Shown one piece after another: positions 24,501-37,040 of a DNA stretch of 64,000 nucleotides (the first letter of the stretch is position 1; each line of letters starts with the position of its first letter). This stretch comes from Riptortus pedestris (lineage: Eukaryota > Arthropoda > Insecta > Hemiptera > Alydidae), in contig CM032233.1 in NCBI GenBank assembly GCA_019009955.1, positions 118,494,501 to 118,558,500 of the forward strand. The letters are read 5' to 3'. The notes under the pieces are model-generated. The model made no database searches and was not told the DNA's origin. It worked only from the letters and a program-made list of their open reading frames with translations. A program made the position numbers and the translations under genes.

Positions 24501-26691
24501 TGGACACATTCCACAAACACCTAGAACAATTACGGAGAAACCAACACCAGTACGTACTAGGTCAAGGTTCAGAGGAAAAAATTATAATCAAGTACAGCAA
24601 CCGCAGCAAAACGTTCAGAGTCAATCTTTTCATTATAATGAAGAACCAGAAAAGACTAGCAATGTTAACAGAAATCGGCCTAACAACACCTTGAACCCTG
24701 AAAATGACCAGGGCTCTTATACAAGTCAAAATTACCCAAGCCAATATAGCACTACAGAACAATCAACTTCATCTCCCAGTAGAAAATTTCCCCATGGCAG
24801 AGGGCGTCGGCCTCTGAGACCAACGAGTGCCACTACAACTACGACTACTTCTACAACGACTAGTGCACCTCCAGGTAAGAAGTACTTGATTCGAACTAGG
24901 AAACCTCCTGTTGGCCAAACTAAACTCCACAGTGGGAGGGGTCGGATTCGAAGGCCAACTACTCCAACAACAACCACAACAACTACAGCTCCACCACCGA
25001 CAGTTGCCACAGACTACCCCAGAACTCTTCCATTTCAATGGAGACAGCCTGTTCCTCAGGAAGAATATAACATAAAAGAAGATGTAGAGAGTCCAGTATT
25101 AGATACTATCGAATATCAGAGGCCAAGAGAGCACGTTCAGTATCAAGACGACAGGACAAGTGACATCCAACTCCAAACACCACAAACTGTCAGACATCAC
25201 CCTCAAACAAGAGTTGAGCCACCTAGGAGAGCGCCAAATTATTCTTATGAGCCAGATGAGGAAAGCTTCCCAGTTCAAAATCAGTACCAAACTACTGAAG
25301 GCTCCCATTATTCAACTACTTATGAGAAGGCAAGAAGACCACATTATGAAACTACTCAGAAACCTCACTCAGTAAGGGATTACGATGCAACTCAAAGGAC
25401 CTATAGTGCAAAGGACTATACAACACAAAAATCACAGTACTCTAGAGACTATGATTTACCTCAGAAAGTGCAGTACTCTCGTGACTACGAAACAACTCAA
25501 AAGCCTCAATACTCTCAAGAATATGAAACAACTCAAAAACCTCATTTCTCCAGAGACTATGAGACAACACAAAAACCTCATTTCTCCAGAGACTATGAGA
25601 CAACTCAAAAACCTCATTTCTCCAGAGATTATGAAACAAACCAAAAACCTCATTACTCCAGAGACTATGAAACAACTCAAAAACCTCATTACTCCAGAGA
25701 CTATGAAACCACGCGTAAGCCACACCACTCCAGAGAACAAGAACCGACACAAAAACCCTCATACACAAGGGAATATGATTATGAAGACAAACCTCAATAC
25801 TACAAAAACTACGAGACTGTAGAAAAAGCACAGCAGTATAGAGAACCCGAACAAGTTCCAAACTCTCCTCAATATGATGATTATGAAGCAACGAATAAAC
25901 CTACATATAATAATGAATTTGTTACTACCCCAAAACCACAGAACACAAGAGAATATGAGACGACGAGAAAGACGCAAACATTCCATGAATATGAAACAAC
26001 GCAAAACCCATACCTTCAGCATGATGAAACTCCACAAAAACCATATACTTCTAGCCCTTCAATTAGGAACAACCAACAGACTCACAGAAGGCGCCCTGTA
26101 ACAACGAACAGAGGTGATGTGAAAAATGCTAAAAATCACAAAGATGACCCACCAACTAAAAAGGAAGAAAACTCCGATTTCTGGAATCAAGCTGTAACTA
26201 TTCAACAAAGTCAAAGCTTTGTTTACACCCCCGATGGAAACTTATCTCCGTCCGATGGAAATTCAAACACTGAAAGCAATTCAAAATCTGGCCCTCTTCA
26301 AGGTGATTATGACGACTACTACAATTTTCAAGAAGGTGGTTCATACACTTCTGATCAATCACCATTTCCGTCAAACGACCAACACATAACTTACGCCGCA
26401 AAAGTAATACCTAGCCTGGAAGTTGGTAAGGCTAGTCAATATCCCGAAAAACAAACGTTTGAAAAAACTCTGTCTGAAGAGGACCATTTAGAGAAAGATC
26501 TTCCAAAAAATGACCAAGAGAGGGAGGAACCAAATGAAAATACAAGATACTCAGCATCCGAAGAAGATGATACAAAAAACAATAATGGAGTTTACCAGAA
26601 GAAAGAAGAGCCACTCACATTACCCGAAGCAGAAGAAGAAGCGAGGCCGCATCTTGAACCAGAATTGAAAGCTTCCGGAAGTCAAACACAG
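21526..26691 (+). CDS. Secreted mucin-like repeat protein, first coding exon
   Basis: A 1,722-codon exon. The N-terminus (MLLRGAASVLITLVFCAA) reads as a signal peptide cleaved near residue 18. The mature protein has no recognisable folded domain: it is rich in Gln, Asn, Pro, Ser, Thr and charged residues. Poly-Thr tracts flanked by Arg/Pro blocks occur near residues 622, 1100 and 1142 (for example RGRRPLRPTSATTTTTT). A tandem repeat of about 12 residues (consensus RDYETTQKPHFS) fills roughly residues 1265-1510. Acidic, Glu-rich sequence closes the exon. The reading ends at CAG|GTATGA, a donor; unspliced it would add only Val then stop. An acceptor (GTTCACAG, 21508-21515) lies ten bases before the ATG, implying an upstream 5'UTR exon. 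Thr tracts suggest O-glycosylation and an extracellular or cuticular matrix role, but that is inference. I cannot name the gene. Confidence 0.9.
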
Positions 26692-28002
26692 GTATGATTC
26701 AAAAGATGTTTCCTCTTTTTGTTCTTTTTTTCAAGTCAATACTTAACCATGCCACTTTGATCATGGTTACTTTAAAGTAAATAAGATACGATATTTCAGA
26801 CTGTGGACGGAACAGGGAAGACAACGAAGTAGTTGTCCAATATGGAGTTATATTTGGAACAAATCATTTTGTACTGAAACTTAAAATGAAATCTATTATC
26901 ATTAAGCTTCTTACCAAAACTGAAAGGGCTCATAAGGATCTACTTAGGATCATAAGGAAGCTAAATGATCCCGGTTTCTATTCCTCCGTGTTTTACTTCC
27001 ATGTAAGAAGAACTTACACGCTAAAGCTTTGTAATCACAAGAATGTCCAGTTTTAAGATTTCAAAAGTTCGTTCATTTCGAACCTCCCTTGAATTCATCT
27101 TGAGTAGTTTCGGCGTAACGTTCTCACGTCTATGTACATCTTGCGTAACTCTAAAAAGACCAGCCTTCGAGAATTAAAATTTCAAATATAAAGATGTAGC
27201 ATCCAGTCACGTACCATCTAGTCATGTGCCTCCTCTTTTGATTAAATACGACTAAGGGGGAAGGGGAATTCAGAGAAGGGTAAAAATAACAAAAAATAAT
27301 AAATTCGTCCAAAATATGTCGAACGTATTCGCTCTTTATCAAGAGTTCGAACAGTATTTTTCAATCTGTTATAGACTGGCTATAAACTAGGCCGAACCTC
27401 TTCTACAATTAAGAAGCCATTTAATATTAATGAAAACGTGAATGTTATGTTTACAGGAGGCATCACTTCAAATACACTGTTAGTTTTATTAGCTAACTAA
27501 TACGCTTAACAATGGAAATAAGTACGTAATTTCATTTAATGACATTTTATACATAAACAAAACAAAATTAATTTTACTATATCATCACTTTATCCTGAAC
27601 AACCACCATCCGCGAGCAATACGAATCTGGCCATTAACTGAGAAACTGAGTCTTGTAGGGGTATTTGAAAGATTTACACTACACAACTATAGTACAAGCT
27701 AGGGTATAGTATAATATCGTAGAATGATTAGGAAATGAGTAATGAACATCGTAAAATAAAGCATTTTTTCCTTATAAAGTAATTATTATTGAAGAATCAT
27801 AATACTTGAAGCCTCTCCCCGAATAATGTATATTTATAAGCTTCTCCGGACTAAAAAAATGGCTCTTAGTGCTGAGTGTCTTGCAAATATATACTCCAGA
27901 CGACCTAGTTTATCATTTTTTGAGTTTATTAATATATCAAATGTAGTATTAATGTTAAGCTAATTCAAAATAGCTCTGAAATCTTGCATACTTTTTTTTC
28001 AG
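26692..28002 (+). other. Intron of the mucin-like gene
   Basis: 1.3 kb of AT-rich sequence between GTATGA and a long polypyrimidine-AG acceptor. I see no DR-A copy, transposon or coding motif in it. Confidence 0.7.
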
Positions 28003-28584
28003 AATGGCAGAAGAAGAGGAACATGGGTTCGAGTTAGAGTAAAGAAGCCTAAAGATGTTTTTGAAACAGCTGAATCTCAAAGATTTAGTTCTGTCAGAGA
28101 GAATTCATTAATACCAGATGATGATCATCCTAAATTATCTGGTGATAAGAGCAGTCCACAGAAATCTGTAGGCAATGCTACAGAAAATCTCACCACCGAT
28201 TATAGAGAACCTGAAGCGCAAAATGTTACTACGGTTGACACAGAACAAATTGAGGCGGCGAACGAGAGCAATACACAGTCTCCCGAAACGAAGAGCCCAG
28301 AACTTTCAACAAGCAGCGAATTTCCTCTAACATCCGACTTTATTTATACAACAGATGTCGACACAGAAACAGACACTCAAAATGAGCCAGATCAAAATTT
28401 TACCACAATAAGCAGTGCTACTGTACCCCAGGAGACCACAACAAGCCAAAGCAATTCAGGGATATTTAGGACATCAACAACAACAGAAATTTCACTTGAG
28501 ACTGAAATATGTTACAAAGGGAAATGTATCAAAACTAAAAGGAAAAAAGAAGATAACGATAGGCCTTTAGAGTTTTTAAATTAG
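28003..28584 (+). CDS. Secreted mucin-like repeat protein, last coding exon
   Basis: Acceptor run CTTTTTTTTCAG, phase 0. It continues the frame with NGRRRGTWVRVRVKKPKDVF and ETAESQRFSS, a basic segment unlike the rest of the protein and the best candidate for a conserved motif. More Thr/Ser/Glu-rich sequence follows, then a short Cys pair (CYKGKC) and a lysine-rich end, with stop TAG at 28582-28584. 193 codons; total protein about 1,915 residues. Joining is inferred from donor/acceptor phase and shared composition. Confidence 0.85.
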   Translation, partial: NGRRRGTWVRVRVKKPKDVFETAESQRFSSVRENSLIPDDDHPKLSGDKSSPQKSVGNATENLTTDYREPEAQNVTTVDTEQIEAANESNTQSPETKSPELSTSSEFPLTSDFIYTTDVDTETDTQNEPDQNFTTISSATVPQETTTSQSNSGIFRTSTTTEISLETEICYKGKCIKTKRKKEDNDRPLEFLN

Positions 28585-28807
28585 AACTGAAAATGTGAAG
28601 TACTGAAAAATTTTAAATTAAAAGTGTGAATGGAGTGTCAAAATTGGCAGTCATTAAACTATAGTCATAAGTTTATGGAAAGTAAAGAATAATTGTGGAA
28701 GCCAAATGATTAATTGTTTGGAATATAAAGCATTAGAAAAATGTATGAGTATTTGAGTGGTCTCAATGTTGTTAGTGTACAATATTTGAATTTTGAATCT
28801 CTAGTTC

Positions 28808-28813
28808 AATAAA
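28808..28813 (+). promoter_or_regulatory. Polyadenylation signal of the mucin-like gene
   Basis: AATAAA 224 bases after the stop codon; further A/T-rich AATAAA-like sequence occurs near 28922. Confidence 0.5.
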
Positions 28814-29268
28814 AAGTTATAAATCCTATTTATTAATTTATGATCGATAAGGAGAACACATGTGGTCCTGAATTTAGAGGGACATTGTCAATTGTATATT
28901 TTGCGTGTAATGTTATTTATTAATAAATATTTGTATAATTTTTTTTTGTTAACCTGAATAATTATATAAACCTTCTTCCTCATTACTATTTTACAGTATT
29001 TTCTTTAATTTTTCTTATTTCAAGATAGCCATGGAAGTAAAAAAGCATGACTCATTACACCAAGCATTATAAACCATTCACCCAAGCTATATGCTACACA
29101 CAGGTATTCCATGTATTGAAATTGGAAATAAATTAACAACGTCTTAGAAAGATCATGGCATTGTCATAATTTGTGAAAATGACTTCAAAAACCTGAGTTC
29201 TTGAAGGACTCTTTCACTATTTTTGTAGACCATTCCTGGCGGCTCTGAGCAAGGATTCTCCATTTAAG

Positions 29269-29793
29269 CAGCACCGGACTGGAAGGTCTGTGGGCCCCCA
29301 GGAAAATTAGCAGTGCCCCCCCCCCCTCATCGGAATATTCGATACCAAATATAATACAAACAATTTTTTATATACACATATCATAATACCTTTGCTAGCT
29401 TATTTTTAATTGAAATTAATGAAACAAGTAGCTGATGACTGAGGCTATAAAATACGCATATGTAATTCATAGAAATATTTATTTTATGGGATTGTAGGCT
29501 ATTGCAAAAATTAATAAATCTAGATTTACATGTAATAATAATTCAGGATATTAGGTCCTTACAAAACGTAACCTATTTTTAAAAAAGCCTGTAACAATTG
29601 GATAAAGTGTCAAATACAATCAACATTAGCTAACAGAAATATGAATCAGTGATGTATTTATAAATGTAAATAAATACTAGTTTGGGTTTTTAATTAATAA
29701 TAAAATTAATACCTTTTTAAATTTAGGTTTTCCCTTTTTTTATTTGAGGCCCGTGGGCCCTCGGCATTTGCCAATCTGGCCAGTCCAGCACTG
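29269..29793. mobile_element. hAT-type MITE
   Basis: 525 bp with 8-bp duplication CATTTAAG (29261-29268, 29794-29801). Ends CAGCACCGGACTGG and CAGTGCTGGACTGG (read inward), with GGGCCC blocks just inside both. AT-rich interior, no coding motif. It lies 0.7 kb downstream of the mucin-like gene. Confidence 0.85.
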
Positions 29794-30339
29794 CATTTAA
29801 GGATGACCAAGTCCTTATCCAGGTCCCGCAAGCGACTTGCGCTTGGGTTTACCTATTTTCGTACTCCTTGCTGGAGTATCAGTTTGGGAAGGGTGGCGGG
29901 TCCCTCCCGCCTCCATTTTAAAATATGTGGCTGTAAACATAAAACTCTTAATTTTTAATACTTGGAGGATTGAAGCAAGGAGAAATTATACAACTCCCAG
30001 TGTATACAAAGATTTAGCCGCATAATGGCGGGAATGCACAAATAAAGTTGTTATCACTTCTGCCCCACTCCTTCCAACCTCTCATTGGTTTATGATTAAA
30101 TGTCACTTAATTTATATACTTTTAGTAATGCAGCCTATTCTCAGAAATGTGAATTAGTTCAATTCTCATAAATAAATATTTTAAAAGAACGGACGCTGGG
30201 GTAGTGAAAGTGCTGGGTATGGCGTAACCGCCCATTTCAGGTATTTATTAACACTTCTCCGTTAATATATTATGCTTTCCTCAACATACTATGTGTCACT
30301 ATGAATATAAAGTTTAATTTCCAGGCACTCAAAAGTATA

Positions 30340-30525
30340 TTTTTAATAATGGTTATAAAAATAGCTGAAAGCGTTGTGCTTTGGACCGCTTTTAGGAAAA
30401 GAAACTTTTATTCTACGATACATTGTTCGAAATAGAGAATACAAATATAAAAATTTTAAGGATAATGAAGCCTTACATAACACGAATTTATTTATTAAGA
30501 TATCCTGAGCAACACCGGGTACCTC
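30340..30525 (-). mobile_element. CTAGCT-family repeat, partial
   Basis: Minus strand begins CTAGCTGAGGTACCCGGTGT and includes a TAAGGCTTCA-type block also seen near 10400. DR-A terminal sequence (TCATGAGTACAACGTCAATA) follows directly on the right. Confidence 0.6.
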
Positions 30526-30734
30526 AGCTAGTCATGAGTACAACGTCAATAACTGATTTCTCTTAATGGAAGTCTGCTAAAAAGAATAAAACTTAGGATG
30601 GGAATAAAATAGAGGATTTTAAGTATAAAACGCGAATAAATGAAAAGAAAGTAAACAATATGAAGTAATAGATAATGCTCTGGTGAATTCAAAGGGAACA
30701 AATCTTAGAAACGAAATTAAATACAAACAAACAA

Positions 30735-31032
30735 AAAAAAAGTCCATCAGGCAGGCTGCGTAAATTAAGCAGATTTCCCACGTGAAGTTATACAATAGAG
30801 AACGGTTACGGAAACGGCGGAACTAGCCATCGACGGAAACGAATAGAACTTTATGCAATTTTTCGATCTGATTTATAATTAAGAAAATATTTTAAAACGT
30901 CCCCACTTTAACCCCTCCCCCCTTTCTCACTGGTTCGATTTAAGCCGTTAACGAGCTCGATCTTTAGTTTTACACAAAACGTTTAAAAATCAAGTTTGGT
31001 AATGATTAAACAAAAATTTCGAACGCTAGAGC

Positions 31033-31090
<58 letters not shown>
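30735..31090 (-). repeat. DR-A dispersed repeat, partial
   Basis: GTCCATCAGGCAGGCTGCGT, AACCCCTCCCCCCTTTCTCA and a (TA)n run (31037-31089) where the copy stops. Confidence 0.8.
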
Positions 31091-31092
<2 letters not shown>

Positions 31093-31494
31093 CTGACTAT
31101 AAGTGGATAATGTTGAACATTTAATAACATATAGCCTTACATTATGTATTTTATATTAATACTTCAAGTCTTTTCTAGAAGAGGGCCGCCACTCTGAAAA
31201 TTTCCTTTATTTTCATTATAACATTATGTTATAAAGTTATTAATATATTATGTTTTAATATTGAATGCTTACAAAAACTCAAGTATCAGACAAGCTTATC
31301 TTATCTATCGTTATGTTATCATCCCGGCATTTCCTGTTGTCAGAAGGAAAATGAGGAATAGCAGTAATGTGGTACCAGCAGAAATCTTCTTGATTCGCAT
31401 TCAGAAACAAGGATGATAATGTGTTTGAAGTAATCTGGAGGGACATTAAACTATATTGGTCACCGGAAGAATATAATTCAATCCACCTGTGTTT

Positions 31495-31945
31495 GTAAAA
31501 GTCCGTAACGCAGGAGCTGAGTTAACTAAGCAGATTTCTCACTTGCGTCACTTATTTGCATTTACCTCAAAACGTAAAAGTTCAATGAGAGCAATATTTG
31601 GTATTTAGACTTCAAATAATTTTCTTTCATAGTATAACACCTTAGTGTTAATATGGCATGAGCAGGAGTTGGGGGTTTACTGAAGGTCAAAAACTAAAAA
31701 ATGTAAACATCTCGGTTAATAATAAAAATATTGAAAAAAATGTACATAACAGCATTTATTGAACATTACATTTGCAATAAGATTGGTTCTATATCATTCT
31801 TCGATCTGACTCATATTAACGGATATATTTCAAATTTTCGAAATTCGCCCATCTAACCCCCACCCCCATCCCGCTTATTCGATTTTAGCAGTTAACGAAC
31901 TTGATCTTCATTTTTACATAAACCGTTTAAATAAATATCGAGATA
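31495..31945 (-). repeat. DR-A dispersed repeat, variant interior
   Basis: GTCCGTAACGCAGGAGCTGA, GCATGAGCAGGAGTTGGGGG and AGCAGTTAACGAACTTGATC. Confidence 0.8.
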
Positions 31946-32677
31946 GCCACAACTCTTACAATCATTTCAATATTATGTAATTTATGACCCTTTGACAGAA
32001 AATATCAGACAGTTACAAGACTTAAACAAAATAATGTACACATGCAGTTTTGCTGGATTAAAGAGCATTCTGGAATTTTGGGAAACGATCTCGCTGTTTT
32101 ATCAGCGAAACAAGCCTCAAACGATACCACAATTTCAGAATGCTAAAGCAAAATCACATTTAAAATCACAATTACTAACAGACAGAATTAATAAATTGCA
32201 AAAGAAACGATATATGACTACGAAGGGACAACACCTAAAATTATTTATTCCACCCATTAAAGAGTATTTAGGACAAAAATTAACATGAACAGATTATAAC
32301 TAGAAATAATTATTAACAGGACACGGAACAACAAACTCTTACTTTAATCATTTTGGCCTAACAGATCAACCAAATGGTTAGAGCGACTTTACATCTGAAC
32401 AGACTTGAAGACACTTGCTCAATGACTGTAGACTACTAACGGACCAAATAAAAGAATTTAAAGCGGAAGTAAAACTCCGAAAAGACGAATAATTTATTCA
32501 ATGAATTAAAGAAAAACTGTTATTATTTATAAAGCACATGTTATGTACAAATGGATGTACGGGACGTGTGGAAAATAAACTCCTTTTCTGTAGGCCTGTA
32601 GGCTTACTTCAGGAAGGAAATACATATAAAACAAATTGCGATTCTCTAATCAATTTTTATAGTTTTGTTTCTAATTC

Positions 32678-32728
<51 letters not shown>

Positions 32729-33078
32729 TAATTGTTAGTTAATAAAAAAAAGGTACTTTAGTCAGAGCATTATAACCGGGTAGCAGAGCTTTAAATCCAA
32801 AAATTTGTCATTACAATTGAATAGGATTGGATTGTTAATAAAGTACAAGGATGCGTTATTCCAAAAAAGAGCTATTAATAAGAAGTACTGTATAACAGAA
32901 CTAACACAATATTTTTGGTATTCCTTGTTTAACCCTAGAGGATTAGTGCGAACATTTGCAATTGTGAGGGAGTTTTCCTGTGCCACGATTCATTTTGCTA
33001 ATGCAACTCCAAATAACAACACCGCAGAAGAAATGGAATTAATATTCAAAGTTTGAGTAAAATTATTAATACTTTATT
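31946..33078. other. No gene recognised
   Basis: A lysine-rich 98-codon frame at 31992-32288 and an 83-codon frame at 32805-33056 have no known motif. (TA)n at 32682-32726. Confidence 0.4.
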
Positions 33079-33125
33079 ATTTAATGCCTAGAGTTTCAGC
33101 TCCGAATCTCTTCATCAGGTGAATT
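33079..33125 (-). ncRNA. Degenerate hammerhead-like motif
   Basis: Minus strand contains the canonical core CTGATGA followed by GCTGAAACTCTA, but stems I and II pair poorly. Possibly a decayed member of the same class. Confidence 0.25.
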
Positions 33126-33959
33126 ATTATCTTTGTTTAACAAAACTGAAAAACAATTGCTGGGACACTAAGCCCAGGTGTTAAATAGTAACAGAAACTC
33201 ACAACATAGAATTTAAAAATACTTAAATTAATAATTTAACAACAAAAAATATTATTATATCTATTCATTGATACAATTATTATTTAAAAGTTCAAAACAC
33301 AAGTGGTAGTATGTAGTTATAATGTTGGCAAATCCTAAAGTGTATACGAATAAAAAATGTGGACGAAGTTTACAAATGAAATGAAAATTGTTTCTTAAGA
33401 ATTACATGAGATTCCGTAGTACTTCAATTAAGGTCGAAAAAATTAATAGAAAGTAAAATGAAAAAAAAAAAAAAAGGAAAAAATAATTCGTGATTGTTTT
33501 GGGGAATTTTAAAGTTTTAAAATATCATATTTATGCACATCAGTTTGAGGTAGAATAACCACTGAATTATGATAGATTCCTTGCACCAAATTAAAGGTTC
33601 CTTGCCATGATATTAGAGGTGTGTATTGAGAATTTCAGTAAATGTTTTTCTTTGTAAAAACAAGAAACATCCCACGCACAATTAAATACCTTTTAGATAT
33701 CTCAAAATAATCTCCCATATATTTTGATAGATCTCCGATTCTTCAAGGAATTGGTCAGAGACCCTTGTTTCATAATATATGTCCCTGAGATATATTTAAG
33801 ACGTTCGCGATTTAAAAGTTCAATTTTTCATGGAATATTGATTACTTTTATTACTCTAGTAATTTGCATTTGCAACGGTCGCTTGAACGGACAAGGAGTG
33901 ATAAAAATTGATAACAAGCCTTTTTTTATCGTCATTTGATGTGGCAACCAGAGGAATAA

Positions 33960-34560
33960 AATCTAGGACTGAGCTTTCACAAAACACAGTGTGCCTACAG
34001 TACACTGATTAGAAGAATGAGCTGTGCCATAGCATAGTACGTGAGGAGTTCACGACTTAAGAGATCACTATAAATAAGGATAAGACAGTATATAGGTCGT
34101 TAAGACTGACCAGGGAGGCAGAGAACTCTTTCGTGTTTGAGGAGACGCGTTTCTTACTGGTAAACCACTTAAGTATCTCGGAGGAATTTTATCATAGAGC
34201 AAAAATATTAGAGTAACAATGGATTCTGGGATAAGAAGCTTCTATGCCATGCAGAATGACCTCCGATTCAACAAACTCACTCGAAAAGCTAATGGCATAC
34301 ACCAAGTCTAACTGTGAAGCTTAATGCATGTAATGTGAAGCTTTGCATTACACAAAAGAGTACAGGAGAGCCCTGCTGGTCTGGGGCAGAAGAGCCATGC
34401 GGAAAATAATTGGAGAATGCTAAATGGTGCACCTGGAGTTAGTAGAAAAGAGGTAGACTGAGACAACGGTGGCTTAATGGCCTAACTTAGGAATTGTGGA
34501 GATAGGGCATCGGCAATTGGAGAGGTCGGCCTGGGAACCACAAAGAATGGTAATATATTG
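33960..34560 (+). pseudogene. LINE reverse transcriptase remnant (RT end and thumb)
   Basis: Broken frames in order: INKDKTVYRSLRLT, GKPLKYLGGILS, NIRVTMDSGIRSFYAMQNDL then RFNKLTRK, and RALLVWGRRAMRKIIGEC. These fit the end of a non-LTR ORF2 (KYLG..., Y.L...L.S.LLSR, LLVWERKVLRKIFG). Stops and frameshifts throughout. The clade is not resolved. Confidence 0.6.
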
Positions 34561-35109
34561 TAGGGGAGGCCCAGATCATTCAACCGGATAATTAATTTAT
34601 TTCTATGGCCACAGCAAGCTTCAATTTATTAATAGGACTTTCGCCTGCCTTATTTCCTTCACAATACTTTGGTTTATCACGTACTATCAACGAATGTGCC
34701 TTCATCTTTGGGCTGTGTAATCTGAAAGTCGTGCGTTCTTTTACCTTTCTTGTGATTCCTTACCAACCCCTTGATTTCAATTCCAATCGGAACAACTTCT
34801 AGTTCAGGATGACATTAGTTTCATTCCCTTCGTAATGACAATATATCTCTTGCTCCTGATCAAGAGTCACCTGTAAACACCAAGTTATCACAGAACTATT
34901 TTAATCTCAAACTTTCTCTTGCAAGGTTTTCACTTAATATCCTCTATAAGGCCTTTCTCATCTTTAATACTACGAAACCCATGTTTGGTCTCAACCCAGG
35001 TGTCCTGCATATTAAGTGCTGAATATCTAGAATACCCGGGGCGAAACATTCCTGGCAGGTTTGAATAATTGTTTTCTTAGGATACAAATTTTCACCTGAA
35101 GGGACCTGG
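34561..35109. other. No gene recognised
   Basis: AT-rich, possibly the tail of the LINE remnant; no motif seen. Confidence 0.4.
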
Positions 35110-35400
35110 AATAAAGTCCGTCACGAAGGGGCTGCGTAAACTAAACAGATTTCCCTCTTGAAGATTGACAATAGATAGATCTACATACTGGTAACACAAC
35201 ACCACCGTGAATAGTAAATGAATAAATATAATAAGAATAAGAAATCTTTCAGTAAATTTTAATAATTTCCCGACGGGAAGCGTCTGAAATGTAAACAACC
35301 ACGTCTGGCAACCTCTCACCGGAAAGAAAAACAATTACGGAAATATACCAGAACATAACATATTAATTTTATTGAAAACTATTTTCTATATCTAGTACTA
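35110..35400 (-). repeat. DR-A variant end
   Basis: GTCCGTCACGAAGGGGCTGC then the variant interior shared with 6820 and 9585 (GAAAGAAAAACAATTACGGA). Confidence 0.8.
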
Positions 35401-35514
35401 CAATTTATAATGAATCAGAATAATTTTTACCTCAATCAATAAAATTTGAGTAGTGCAAGAACTAAAGATGGAGTGTCACCAAAACATATTTGTATGTATC
35501 TCGTATATCAAAGG

Positions 35515-36055
35515 TCTCTTAAACACAATATTTGGTATTTAAGCTTCGAATAAAGTGGTTTAATATATTACAGAGTATTGTTTATGTGACATGAGCAGAA
35601 GTGGGGGTTTGCTGAAGGATGGAAACTAAAAAATGCAAATATCTCGGTTCATATTCAAGATAGAGAATAAATGTATATAAGAATATTTATTATTACTTAT
35701 TAATATTTATTACTTGATTTTCAATAAGATTGCTTATATACACTTTTTCGATCCGACGTACAGTAACGGAGATATTTTGAATTTTCAAAATTCTCCCTTT
35801 GTAACCCCCCCTCCTCTTGGTCAGATTTCAGCCGTTAAAGAACTTGATCATTCATTTGACAGAAAACGACTAAATATCGAGTTTTGTTACGATCAAACAA
35901 TACCAGTAGAGTGGTAACAGACATATATACAATTTTGAACGGACCTCATTTTCGTCATCTCCTAGACATCTCTCCTTTGAAGACAAATTTCGAAAATCGC
36001 GACATGAGTATGAGATCAATAGCTGATTTCCCTCAAGGGAAATTTTCTAAACATG
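35515..36055 (-). repeat. DR-A dispersed repeat
   Basis: TTTGGTATTTAAGCTTCGAA, ATCTCGGTTCATATTCAAGA, GGACCTCATTTTCGTCATCT and a terminus CTGATTTCCCTCAAGGGAAA. Confidence 0.85.
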
Positions 36056-36214
36056 AAGTTTATGGAGATAAGCCGGCTACTCTGAACCTGCTACGAGAAA
36101 CTATTATCACTTTGAACACTTGTATTTGTAAATATAATAGAATTATGCCTTTAAAATTATATTTAAAATAAAGATAATAACTGTCAACGAGTACACATAC
36201 ATTTTACGTATACC

Positions 36215-36640
36215 CAGGGGGGGCTTAATGGCCGGGCGACCCGGGCGACGCAGCCAGGGGGGCGACCAAACGCCCAAGTAGTGAAAAATTTCGTTTTCGA
36301 TTTTATAAAGTTAATATTTTGTATTCTCTTGCGTAAATTTCTTTTATAAACTTTTTTAATATAAGCTAACTCAAAAACACACAATGTATTACGTATAGCC
36401 TACAATAATGTATGCAAAAAGGTGATGGCCTACATACTTTTTCAGTCATCTTATCTTTTCACTTGAAAATATGATAATATTTTGATTGATAACTACCACT
36501 TAAGATGCCTCAAAACTCAGTATTCTAAACCCTATTTTGAACAAATTTCCGGGGGAGGGTACCCGGATCCCCCTTTTTTAGGGGGGAGGGCGACAAAACG
36601 GTTGTTTGCCCGGGTCAGTATTTTGCCTTGAGCCGGCCTG
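36215..36640. mobile_element. hAT-type MITE upstream of septin
   Basis: 426 bp with 8-bp duplication CGTATACC (36207-36214, 36641-36648). GC-rich ends begin CAGGGGGGGCTTAA and CAGGCCGGCTCAAGG, both followed by ACCCGGGC. The interior is AT-rich and non-coding. It ends 400 bp before the septin start codon, so it may sit in or near the promoter. Confidence 0.82.
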
Positions 36641-37040
36641 CGTATACCTTTCTTTGGGGCCCCCCCTGTAGTCTGTAAATTGAATAGGTAGCTCATGACG
36701 TCATTGCTATATATACTACAATACCCTTCATAGATGTATTTTATAAAACAAATTAATAAGCAATAGTTTGAACATGAATACCTTCAATTTACAATTTAAA
36801 TCTTTACAGTTACACTATAAATAATATAAAAATAACAACCTACTGCCGTTAATATTTCTTCTAATTATTCTTAATAATCGATATATCTTGAAAAGTACCA
36901 GTTAGAAGCAGCTGACGCCTAACAACCAATACTACTATTGAAACCGACAGTTACAATGGCGTGCTTTTAGTTGTGTTTTTAGTTTGTTTTGTTTTTGAAA
37001 GGTTTAGTTTTATTAGACTCAGTTGAAATATTTTACTACA

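Noticed and set aside
21962..26614. Many frames of 60-150 codons on the minus strand or other frames within the mucin-like exon, including Val- and Ser-rich ones at 24732-25038 and 25442-25891
   Set aside because: They are shadows of the repetitive plus-strand coding sequence; they lack their own splice sites and motifs and mirror the ACA/ACT and repeat codons.
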